From Streptomyces violaceorubidus (GTDB lineage: Bacteria > Actinomycetota > Actinomycetes > Streptomycetales > Streptomycetaceae), in NCBI RefSeq assembly GCF_000717995.1, contig NZ_JODM01000002.1, positions 124,001 through 188,000 on the forward strand: 64,000 bases of DNA. The letters run 5' to 3'. The position numbers and the translations under genes are program-made. Positions within the stretch are counted from its first letter, which is position 1; each line of letters begins with the position of its first letter. Shown here piece by piece: positions 26,229 to 33,569 of this stretch. The notes beneath the pieces were generated by a model. It worked only from the letters and a program-made list of their open reading frames with translations, ran no database searches and was not told the origin of the DNA.

Positions 26229-26778
26229 TCGCCCAGCGCTGGTGGTCGCGCCAGGCGCCGTCGATGTAGAGCATCCGCGGCGAGAAGCCCTCCAGGTGGA
26301 AACCGCAGGCACGGGCCAGGGCGATCGAGGCGGCGTTGCCCGGTTGGACGTTGATCTCCAGCCGGTGCAGGCGCATCGGTCCGAACGCGTGGCGCACCAC
26401 GAGGCCGAGCCCCTCGCGCATCAGCCCGCGGCCCGCGGCGTGCGCGAAGACGCCGTAGCCGAGCGCTCCGCTGCGAAAGCCGCCCTCGACGATGTTGTTG
26501 ATGTTCACGAACCCGGCGATGGAGTCGCCGGGTACGCCCCCGGAGATCGTGTCCGTGTCCTTCTCGCACACCAGGAAACCGGCCTTGGTGGGGTCCTCGA
26601 TCAGCCGGCCCGCGTAGGCCTCGTACGCCTGGGCGCTGTCCGGCGGCAAGAGCCAGGGGTGGTGCAGGTCCTTGCTCTGCCGGGCCCGGGCGGTGAACTC
26701 GGCCCCGTCCGCGAGGGTGAAGTGCCGGATGCCCACGCGCGGGCCCTCGGCGAGGTGGCGGGACGGGGTGTGCGGCAT
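26200..26778 (-). CDS. GNAT N-acetyltransferase, RimJ/RimL type
   Basis: A 192-residue acetyltransferase. The GNAT core includes VGIRHFTLADGAEFTARARQ, IAGFVNINNIVEGGFRSGAL, GYGVFAHAAGRGLMREGLGL (acetyl-CoA pyrophosphate loop), RLEINVQPGNAASIALARAC and GFHLEGFSPRMLYIDGAWRD. RimJ/L-type enzymes acetylate protein N-termini or small amines. It is last in a five-gene minus-strand peptidase cluster, 18 bp after the S66 gene, but TAGGCT 6 nt before its ATG suggests an additional leaderless start. The 3' end overlaps the DUF6204 gene antisense. Confidence 0.9.
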   Translation of the reverse strand: MPHTPSRHLAEGPRVGIRHFTLADGAEFTARARQSKDLHHPWLLPPDSAQAYEAYAGRLIEDPTKAGFLVCEKDTDTISGGVPGDSIAGFVNINNIVEGGFRSGALGYGVFAHAAGRGLMREGLGLVVRHAFGPMRLHRLEINVQPGNAASIALARACGFHLEGFSPRMLYIDGAWRDHQRWAITAETVPSG

Positions 26779-26796
26779 GGGGCCAGCCTACGACGG

Positions 26797-27729
26797 TCAG
26801 CGCAGCGCGGGCCCCTCCAGGGTCAGGGTGCCCGCGTCCGCGTCCAGTTCCGCCGGTACGCCGAACGGGACGGTCAGCGCCCCCTCGCAGTGTCCGAACC
26901 CGAAGTCCTCGGCGACCGGGACGCCGAGCCCGCCGAGCCGGTCGGCCAGCAGGGGACGCAGCCGCTCGTAGGGCTCGCACTGGGCCCACGAGCCGAGCAG
27001 CACGCCGCCGACCCCGTCGAGCCAGCCGGCGCGGAGCAACTGCGTGAGGTAGCGGTCGATGCGGTACGTCTCCTCCCCCACGTCCTCCAGGCACAGCAGC
27101 CCGCCGCGCGCGGAGGGCCGGGCGTGCGGGGTGCCCAGGTCGGCGGCGAGCAGGGCGAGGCAGCCGCCCAGGGTGACGCCCCGGGCCCGGCCCGGCACCA
27201 GCGGTGTGCCGCCGGAGGTGATCACGCGGACCGTCTCCGGGTCGAACAGGGTGGCGCGCAGGTGCTCCTGCGCCCGGGCGTTCTTGATGAAGTCGATCCC
27301 GGCCGCCATCGGCCCGTGCAGGGTGACCAGGCCGAGGCGGGTGGCGAACGCCTCGTGCAGTGCGGTGACGTCGCTGAAGCCGACGAACACCTTGGGGCCG
27401 GCCGCGCGCATCGCCTCCCAGTCGAGCAGGTCGGCCATGCGCTGGACGCCGTACCCTCCGCGGGCGCACAGCACCGCGTCCACGGCCGGGTCGCACCAGG
27501 CGGCCTGGAGGTCGGCGGCCCGGTCGGCGTCGCTGCCCGCGAGGTAGTCGAAGGTGCCGTGCCGGTCCAGGACGTGCGGGGCCACGACCGGGTCGAGGTC
27601 CCAGCCGCGCAGTACGTCCAGGCCCGCCTGGAGGCGCTCCTCGGGCACAGGTCCGCTGGGCGCGACGACGGCCACCCGGGCGCCGGGGGCGAGCCGGGCC
27701 GGCCGGACCAGCTCGCCCACCCGGCTCAT
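26797..27729 (-). CDS. LD-carboxypeptidase-like serine peptidase, family S66 (LdcA/MccF)
   Basis: A 310-residue S66 peptidase. LdcA members remove the terminal D-Ala from murein tetrapeptides; MccF members cleave microcin C-like compounds. The nucleophile Ser is in FVGFSDVTAL (about residue 115), preceded by the LCARGGYGVQRMADLLDW oxyanion region. The Glu and His of the triad are expected in GGLLCLEDVGEETYRIDRYL and EDFGFGHCEGALTVPFGV. There is no signal peptide, so it is cytoplasmic, consistent with recycling of imported peptides. It is translationally coupled to the S9 peptidase gene (4-bp overlap). Confidence 0.93.
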   Translation of the reverse strand: MSRVGELVRPARLAPGARVAVVAPSGPVPEERLQAGLDVLRGWDLDPVVAPHVLDRHGTFDYLAGSDADRAADLQAAWCDPAVDAVLCARGGYGVQRMADLLDWEAMRAAGPKVFVGFSDVTALHEAFATRLGLVTLHGPMAAGIDFIKNARAQEHLRATLFDPETVRVITSGGTPLVPGRARGVTLGGCLALLAADLGTPHARPSARGGLLCLEDVGEETYRIDRYLTQLLRAGWLDGVGGVLLGSWAQCEPYERLRPLLADRLGGLGVPVAEDFGFGHCEGALTVPFGVPAELDADAGTLTLEGPALR

Positions 27730-29693
27730 CGGGTCAGCTCCAGGGTGGGGACGCCGGGCGGGGTCAGCCCGAAGACCTGGGCGTAGAGGGACAGTTCGGC
27801 CTCCAGGGCGCGCACCATGGTCTCCGCTCGGCGGAATCCGTGGCCCTCGCCCTCGAAGGTGAGGTAGGCGTGCGGCACACCGCGGCCCGCCATGCGGTCG
27901 AGGAACCGCTCGCACTGCGCGGGCGGGCAGATCACGTCGTCCAGCCCCTGGAGCAGCAGGAACGGGGCGGTGACGCGCTCGGCGTGCTCGGCCGGCGACC
28001 GCTCGGCGTAGCGTTCGGGGACCTCGGCGTACGGGCCGATCAGGCCCTCCAGGTACCGCGACTCGAAGTCGTGGGTCTCCCCGGTCCCCCAGCCGGTCAG
28101 GTCCAGGATCGGGTAGCTGATCGTGCCGCAGGCGTAGACGTCGGTGGTGGCCAGCGACGCGGCGGACGTCCAGCCGCCCGCGCTGCCCCCGCGCACGGCG
28201 AGCCGCTGCCGGTCGGCGGTGCCCTCCTCGGCGAGGGCGAGGGCGACGGCCGCGCAGTCCTCGACGTCGACGACGCCCCACTGTTCGCGCAGCCGGTTGC
28301 GGTACTCCCGGCCGTGGCCGCTGCTGCCCCCGTAGTTGACCTCGGCGACGCCGATGCCGCGGGAGGTGAAGTAGGCGATCTCCAGGTCGAGGACGAGCGG
28401 GGACCGGCTGGTGGGTCCGCCGTGCGCCCAGATGACGTACGGCGGCAGTTCACCGTCCGGGGCGCGGCAGCCCGGGTGGTGCGGCGGGTAGAGGTGGGCG
28501 TGGATCTCGCGTCCGCCCGGGCCCGTGAAGGTGCGGATCCGCGGCTGCGGGTAGTACGCCGGGTCGACGGTGTCCTCGTGCGGGGCGCCGATCACCCGGG
28601 CGCGGCCGGTGCGGGCGTCCAGCTCCACGACCTCGTAGCCGCTGTGCGGGCCGGCGCCGACGCCGACGACCCGCTCGCCGTGCGCGGCGAGGGCGGGCGC
28701 GAACTCGGTCCAGGGGCCCGCGGCGTCGACGACGTCACCGGTATCGGGGTCGAGTATGCCGAGGACGGCGGCCCCGCGGCCGTGCAGGACCGCGACGAGG
28801 CCGCTGTCCAGAGGCGCGAACCAGCGCTGCCCGAGCTTCCACAGCGGTCCGCCGAACTCCTCCTCGCGGGCGCACAGCGGCCGTCCGTCGCGGTAGAGGT
28901 TCCACCAGCCGGTGCGGTCGGAGGCGTACAGCAGGGCGCCGTCCGGGGCCCAGTCCGCCTGGGCGATCGACTCCTCGGGCCCGCCGGCGAGAGTCCGGAC
29001 GTCCTGGAGGGTGCCCTCGTCGCCGACGTCGGCGACGATCAGCTCGGTGCCGTCCCAGGGCATGCGGGGGTGGTCCCAGGCGAGCCAGGCGGCTCGGCGT
29101 CCGTCGGGCGAGAGGCGCGGCCCGGTGACGAAGCGGTGCCGCTCGGGGGTGAGTTCGCGGACCGCCCCCCGGTCGTCGGCCGCGGAGCCGTCCAGCGGCA
29201 CCGCCACCGGAACACGGCGCAGGTCGGTGGGGCCCTCGCCGGTGAACTCCTCCAGGACGCACCACACCTCGCCGCGCTCGGGGCGCGGGTCCGGCTCGAC
29301 CCAGCGCAGCCCGCCGCCCACCGGGGAGAGCGGGGTCAGCGGGCGCGGCTCGTCGCCGCCCGGGGTGAAGGCGTACAGCCGCTGGTCGGCGAAGTTCACG
29401 AAGACCAGCAGCGGACCGGCGTCGGTGGTGGCCGCTCCCCACGGACGGCCGCCGTACTCGATGACGCGGCTGCGCACGTTCCACGGGGCGGGCAGCACCG
29501 GTTCCTCGGTGCCGTCGGCGTGCCGCCGCACCAGGGTGCGCCGCCCGCCCTCGGTGGGCCGGGGCGCGGTCCACCACACCTCGTCACCGACGAAGCCGAC
29601 GTCGTCGGGCCGCCCGTCGTGCGCGGCGGCGAGGGCCGCGTCGACGGGCGAGGGCCACGATCCGTACGACAGAGTCCGCACTGACTCCCCCAC
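27726..29693 (-). CDS. Prolyl oligopeptidase family (S9) peptidase
   Basis: A 655-residue two-domain serine peptidase: an N-terminal beta-propeller (about residues 1-390) and a C-terminal alpha/beta-hydrolase domain. The nucleophile is RGGSAGGWTSAASL (about residue 506), the Asp is in LLLQGLDDVICPP, and the His is in FEGEGHGFRRAET. The WAHGGPTSRS loop is typical of the acylaminoacyl-peptidase/DPP branch. No signal peptide is seen. The start may be GTG 29693 (GGAGGA just upstream) or GTG 29681. It is coupled to the S66 gene downstream, with the M20 gene 42 bp upstream. Confidence 0.92.
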   Translation of the reverse strand: MGESVRTLSYGSWPSPVDAALAAAHDGRPDDVGFVGDEVWWTAPRPTEGGRRTLVRRHADGTEEPVLPAPWNVRSRVIEYGGRPWGAATTDAGPLLVFVNFADQRLYAFTPGGDEPRPLTPLSPVGGGLRWVEPDPRPERGEVWCVLEEFTGEGPTDLRRVPVAVPLDGSAADDRGAVRELTPERHRFVTGPRLSPDGRRAAWLAWDHPRMPWDGTELIVADVGDEGTLQDVRTLAGGPEESIAQADWAPDGALLYASDRTGWWNLYRDGRPLCAREEEFGGPLWKLGQRWFAPLDSGLVAVLHGRGAAVLGILDPDTGDVVDAAGPWTEFAPALAAHGERVVGVGAGPHSGYEVVELDARTGRARVIGAPHEDTVDPAYYPQPRIRTFTGPGGREIHAHLYPPHHPGCRAPDGELPPYVIWAHGGPTSRSPLVLDLEIAYFTSRGIGVAEVNYGGSSGHGREYRNRLREQWGVVDVEDCAAVALALAEEGTADRQRLAVRGGSAGGWTSAASLATTDVYACGTISYPILDLTGWGTGETHDFESRYLEGLIGPYAEVPERYAERSPAEHAERVTAPFLLLQGLDDVICPPAQCERFLDRMAGRGVPHAYLTFEGEGHGFRRAETMVRALEAELSLYAQVFGLTPPGVPTLELTR

Positions 29694-29735
29694 TTCTCCT
29701 CCAGCTGCTTGCTCGTCCGGGCGGTGCCCGGGTCT

Positions 29736-31067
29736 TTACGCCGTGCGCAGGAAACGGTCCAGGACACGGACACCGAAGTGCAGCGCCTCGACCGGGACCC
29801 GCTCGTCCACACCGTGGAAGAGGGCCTGGTAGTCGAAGCCCTCGGGCAGCTTCAGCGGCGCGAAGCCGTACCCGGTGATGCCGAGCCGCGAGAACTGCTT
29901 GGCGTCCGTGCCCCCGGACATGCAGTACGGCACGACGTGCCCCTCGGGCGCGAACTCCTCCACCGCCGCGCGCATCCGGACGTACGTCGGCGAGTCGACC
30001 GGCGCCTGGAGCGCCACCTCGCGGTGGGCGAACTCCCAGTCCACGTCGGGCCCGGTGAGCCGGTCGAGGGTGCTGCGGAACTCTTCCTCGCCGCCGGGCA
30101 GGAACCGCCCGTCGACGTGGGCGACGGCCTCTCCCGGGATGACGTTGACCTTGTACCCGGCGTCCAGCATGGTCGGGTTGCTGCTGTTGCGGACGGTGGC
30201 CTCGACCAGTTTCCCGGCCGTGCCGAGCTTGTCCAGCAGGGCGTCGACGTCGCTCAGGTCGGTCTCGATGCCGTAGACGGCGGCGATCTCCGTCAGGGCC
30301 GCGCGCACGGTCGGGGTCAGGCGCAGCGGCCACTCGTGGTCGCCGATGCGGGTGATCGCGGCGGCGAGCCGGGTGACCGCGTTCTCCCGGTTCACCTTCG
30401 AGCCGTGCCCGGCCCGGCCGCGTGCGGTGAGCTTGAGCCAGCCCGTACCGCGCTCACCGGCGGCGATGGGGTAGAACTGCCGCCCGGCGCCGTCGTGGAA
30501 GGTGAACGCCCCGGACTCGCTGACGCCCTCGGTGCAGCCCTCGAACAGGGCGGCGTGCCGGTCGGCGAGGAAGCCGGAGCCGTCCTCGGCGCTGGCCTCC
30601 TCGTCCGCGGTGAACGCGATCACCACGTCGCGCCGGGGCCGGACACCGCGCCGGGCCCAGTCCCGGACGACCGCGAGGATCATCGCGTCCATGTTCTTCA
30701 TGTCGACCGCGCCGCGCCCCCACACGACGCCGTCGCGGAGCTCCCCGGAGAACGGGTGCACGCTCCAGTCGGCGGCCTCGGCGGGCACGACGTCCAGGTG
30801 ACCGTGGACCAGCAGTGCGTCGGCCGCCGGGTCGGTGCCCTCGATGCGGGCCACGACGTTGGTGCGGCCCGGGGTCCGCTCCAGCAGGGTGGGCTCGATC
30901 CCGGCCTCGGCGAGCCGCGCGGCGGCGTACTCGGCGGCGGGCCGCTCCCGGCAGTCGCCGCCGCCCCGGTTGGTGGTGTCGATCCGGATCAGCTCGGAGG
31001 TGAACCGGACGACCTCGTCCAGCGCCTGCTCGCCCGTGTCCGGTCCGGTCCCCGTGTGCTCAGCCAT
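29736..31067 (-). CDS. M20-family metallopeptidase/amidohydrolase
   Basis: A 443-residue di-zinc M20 hydrolase. Ligands and catalytic residues appear as LLVHGHLDVVPAE, WGRGAVDMKNMDAMIL and AFTADEEASAEDGSGFL; the dimerisation domain has RAGHGSKVNRENAVTRL; the final His is in YQALFHGVDERVPVEAL. It is a dipeptidase, carboxypeptidase or deacylase; the substrate is unknown. The ATG at 31067 lies inside the end of the M55 gene (8-bp overlap), so the two are translationally coupled. Confidence 0.93.
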   Translation of the reverse strand: MAEHTGTGPDTGEQALDEVVRFTSELIRIDTTNRGGGDCRERPAAEYAAARLAEAGIEPTLLERTPGRTNVVARIEGTDPAADALLVHGHLDVVPAEAADWSVHPFSGELRDGVVWGRGAVDMKNMDAMILAVVRDWARRGVRPRRDVVIAFTADEEASAEDGSGFLADRHAALFEGCTEGVSESGAFTFHDGAGRQFYPIAAGERGTGWLKLTARGRAGHGSKVNRENAVTRLAAAITRIGDHEWPLRLTPTVRAALTEIAAVYGIETDLSDVDALLDKLGTAGKLVEATVRNSSNPTMLDAGYKVNVIPGEAVAHVDGRFLPGGEEEFRSTLDRLTGPDVDWEFAHREVALQAPVDSPTYVRMRAAVEEFAPEGHVVPYCMSGGTDAKQFSRLGITGYGFAPLKLPEGFDYQALFHGVDERVPVEALHFGVRVLDRFLRTA

Positions 31068-31893
31068 ACTGCTCCTCCACCGCCGCCGAGACGATCGTCG
31101 TGACCGCCTTGAACGTCCGGATCGCCTCGAACATGGTGTCGTGGGTGTACGCCACCTTCCGCTCCCCGACCTGCGCCACACCGGGCACCACGGTCGCGGC
31201 CGCCGCCAGGTGCTCGGCGTCGAACTCCAGGGCGAGGGTGAACGGCCCGCCGCTCACCGGCTCGTGCCGCACCGCGAGCGCGGCGGCCTCCTTGGCGGCG
31301 GCTCTGATGTCGGCGGCGGTCCTGGCCGGCGTGCGGCACACGGCCGCGTACCGCGACACGTGGTCCTTGACCGCGACCTTGCGCGCCTCGGGCGCGTACC
31401 CGAGCGCGTCCTCGCAGGCCACGTCGTCCCCGGTGACCAGCACCACGGGCACTCCGTACTCGGCGACCACGTGCGCGTTGAGCAGACCCTCGCTGGCCCG
31501 TACGTCGTTCAGCCAGACGCCGGTGAGCTGGTTGGCGAGGTAGGTGTGGGCGAGGACGCCCTCCATGCCGGCGCCCGCGTGGTACCCGATGAACGCGATG
31601 CCGTCCACGTCCCCGTGCTGGACGCCCTCGACCATGGACAGTGCCTTGTGCCGCCCGGTGAGCATCTCGGTGCGCTCGTCCAGCCGCTCCAGCAGGAGGT
31701 TGCGCATGCTCCAGTGCGCCTCGTTGACCAGCACCTCGTCGGCTCCGCCGTCGAAGAAGCCCAGCACGGCCGCGTTCACGTCCGAGGTGAACATCGACCG
31801 GCACCGCTCCCACTGCGGCGTGCCCGGCAGCACGTCGGCCGGCCAGGTGACACCGGTGGCGCCCTCCATGTCGGCACTGATGAGGATCTTCAT
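31060..31893 (-). CDS. M55-family D-aminopeptidase (DppA-like)
   Basis: A 277-residue zinc D-aminopeptidase related to Bacillus DppA, which releases D-Ala from D-Ala-containing peptides. Zinc ligands expected for the family are visible: ILISADMEGATGVTW (Asp and Glu), LVNEAHWSMRNL (His), FIGYHAGAGMEGVLAHTY (His), and VVAEYGVPVVLVTGDD (Glu). It is the first gene of the peptidase operon. TACGGT sits 7 nt before the ATG with no Shine-Dalgarno, so it is probably leaderless. No Dpp transporter is adjacent. Confidence 0.93.
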   Translation of the reverse strand: MKILISADMEGATGVTWPADVLPGTPQWERCRSMFTSDVNAAVLGFFDGGADEVLVNEAHWSMRNLLLERLDERTEMLTGRHKALSMVEGVQHGDVDGIAFIGYHAGAGMEGVLAHTYLANQLTGVWLNDVRASEGLLNAHVVAEYGVPVVLVTGDDVACEDALGYAPEARKVAVKDHVSRYAAVCRTPARTAADIRAAAKEAAALAVRHEPVSGGPFTLALEFDAEHLAAAATVVPGVAQVGERKVAYTHDTMFEAIRTFKAVTTIVSAAVEEQYG

Positions 31894-32007
31894 GGCTCGA
31901 ACCGTACGCGGTGTCCGGCCACCTCTGCCAGGGCTGTGGACAACCACCGGTGGTCTGGACCACTGAAGGGCCCCGTACGGCCTACGATCTGCGCTTTCTC
32001 GGGCCGG

Positions 32008-32469
32008 TCAACTCCACGGACCGCCCGGCACGAGGGCGCGGAGGACCGCCGGCAACCGCGGCGGCTCGACCGGGTCCGCCAGCCAGCCCAGGTCCGCCCA
32101 CGCCGTCCACGCGTACCCGGCCAGGCTGGACCGCTCCTCGGGGAGCAGTCCGGTCCGTACCAGCGGCGGTCGCTCCTCGGCGAACTCGGCGACGAAGAAG
32201 TGCTCCGTTCCCACGTACCGCTTGCCGTTCCAGCGCACATCACGCTCGACCGGTACCCACCTGTCGAGCACCGCGGCCGGATCGAGCCCGGTCTCCTCGG
32301 CCAGTTCGCGCCTGGCCGCCGCCAAGGGCCTCTCGCCCGGCTCGACACCGCCGCCGGGCGGCTCCCAGACGTACGTTCCGTCGAACGGGTCCCGCCAGCG
32401 CAGGAGCAGCAGGCGGCGGGCGGCGTCCAGACAGAGGACCCGGGAGGCGGGCCGGTGCGTCGATTCCAC
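32008..32469 (-). CDS. Nudix hydrolase
   Basis: A 153-residue Nudix pyrophosphohydrolase. The Nudix box is GGGVEPGERPLAAARRELAE followed by ETGLD, with REL-EE residues in place. The substrate is unknown; RWRDPFDGTYVWEPPGG fits a broad nucleotide-sanitising type. It starts at GTG 32469, with TAGCAT 7 nt upstream (leaderless pattern). It is 10 bp downstream of the methyltransferase gene, so it may also be read from there. Confidence 0.92.
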   Translation of the reverse strand: MESTHRPASRVLCLDAARRLLLLRWRDPFDGTYVWEPPGGGVEPGERPLAAARRELAEETGLDPAAVLDRWVPVERDVRWNGKRYVGTEHFFVAEFAEERPPLVRTGLLPEERSSLAGYAWTAWADLGWLADPVEPPRLPAVLRALVPGGPWS

Positions 32470-32479
32470 CGCCCCGATG

Positions 32480-33202
32480 CTAGGCGACGCCCGCCACCAC
32501 CCAGGTCGACGGCAGCTCGATGCGGGTGCCGTCCGGCGTGTACTCCGTGGTGACCAGGGGGAGTTCGCCGCTCGCCAGGACGGTCAGTCCGGCCGCGCGG
32601 AGGTACGCGGGGACCGCGTCGTCGGGGACGGCACCGGGGGTCAGGCCGTGGCGCAGGACGGGGGCGAGTTTGGCGGGCGGTCCGGCGGAGCCCTGGGCGA
32701 GGCCCATCAGAACGGTCTTGGCCGCCTGGGAAGGTTCGACCAGGAAGGCGCGGCCCCGTTCTCCGAGGAGCACGGCGAGGGCGTCGGCCAGGGGCTGCCG
32801 GTCGTCGGGTTCGCACTGGTGCAGGACGCCCCGGACGTAGACGTTGGCGTCGCCCAGTTCCGCGTGCAGCGCCTCCGCCTCGGCCTTGTCGGCGGCGTCC
32901 AGTTGCCGGTACGCGGCGAGTCGGGCCGGGTCGGCGTGGCGGGCATGGTCGAGGGCGGCGGCGGAGAGGTCGGCGCCGACCACGTGCGGGAAGCGTTCGG
33001 CGAAGTACCGGGTCTGTGTGCCGTTGCCGCAGCCCAGGTCGATCAACGGCAGGGTGGGGTCGGTCAGGTGCGGCTCGAAGTGGGCCAGGTGGCGCCCGGC
33101 GGTCAGCGTCGGCTCCGCGTCCCAGAACACCGCCCCCCGGTCCCCGGAGGCCTCGTTCCAGAAGCCCTCCCAGGCGTCCCGGTACCGACTCGTCACGCTC
33201 AT
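32480..33202 (-). CDS. Class I SAM-dependent methyltransferase
   Basis: A 240-residue methyltransferase. Motif I is LPLIDLGCGNGTQTRYFAER, followed by VVGADLSAAALDHARHAD and a VRGVLHQCEPDDRQPLADAL post-motif. An N-terminal WEGFWNEASGDRGAVFWDAE segment resembles thiopurine-methyltransferase-like proteins. The ATG at 33202 follows GGGGAGACGGGC. It is followed closely by the Nudix gene. Confidence 0.88.
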   Translation of the reverse strand: MSVTSRYRDAWEGFWNEASGDRGAVFWDAEPTLTAGRHLAHFEPHLTDPTLPLIDLGCGNGTQTRYFAERFPHVVGADLSAAALDHARHADPARLAAYRQLDAADKAEAEALHAELGDANVYVRGVLHQCEPDDRQPLADALAVLLGERGRAFLVEPSQAAKTVLMGLAQGSAGPPAKLAPVLRHGLTPGAVPDDAVPAYLRAAGLTVLASGELPLVTTEYTPDGTRIELPSTWVVAGVA

Positions 33203-33569
33203 GCCCGTCTCCCCAGGTGCGACGACGTACGGCCCGTCGACGACGACGGGTTCGTACGGTGTATCGCGCCTGGCGCACGGCCACAAGCGCCCGGCGCATT
33301 CCTTCACCACCCGTTCGCGCCGGGCGGATTCGGGCCGCGGACCGATCCGGGGAACCCGGCGGGTCCGACCCGGACGGCGCGGTCGGCACGGTCGGCACAC
33401 GGATGCCCGGAGAACACGTGGGTGTCGGAAGGCCGGTGCGCGCGGGCCACGCGGCGCGACAGGTACCGGCGCCGTCGGCCGCCGCTCCGAACCCGGCGCG
33501 ATTCCTGCGACGCGCGGCGGCACGGCGCCGCCGGAACCGCGCAGCACCCGCCGCGCGGCAGCGCCCCCC
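33203..33569. other. Intergenic stretch, 367 bp
   Basis: It lies between the 5' end of the methyltransferase gene and the 3' end of the phosphatase gene, so it should hold the methyltransferase promoter and the phosphatase terminator. I see no convincing ORF, no -10 box and no long hairpin. Confidence 0.5.
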
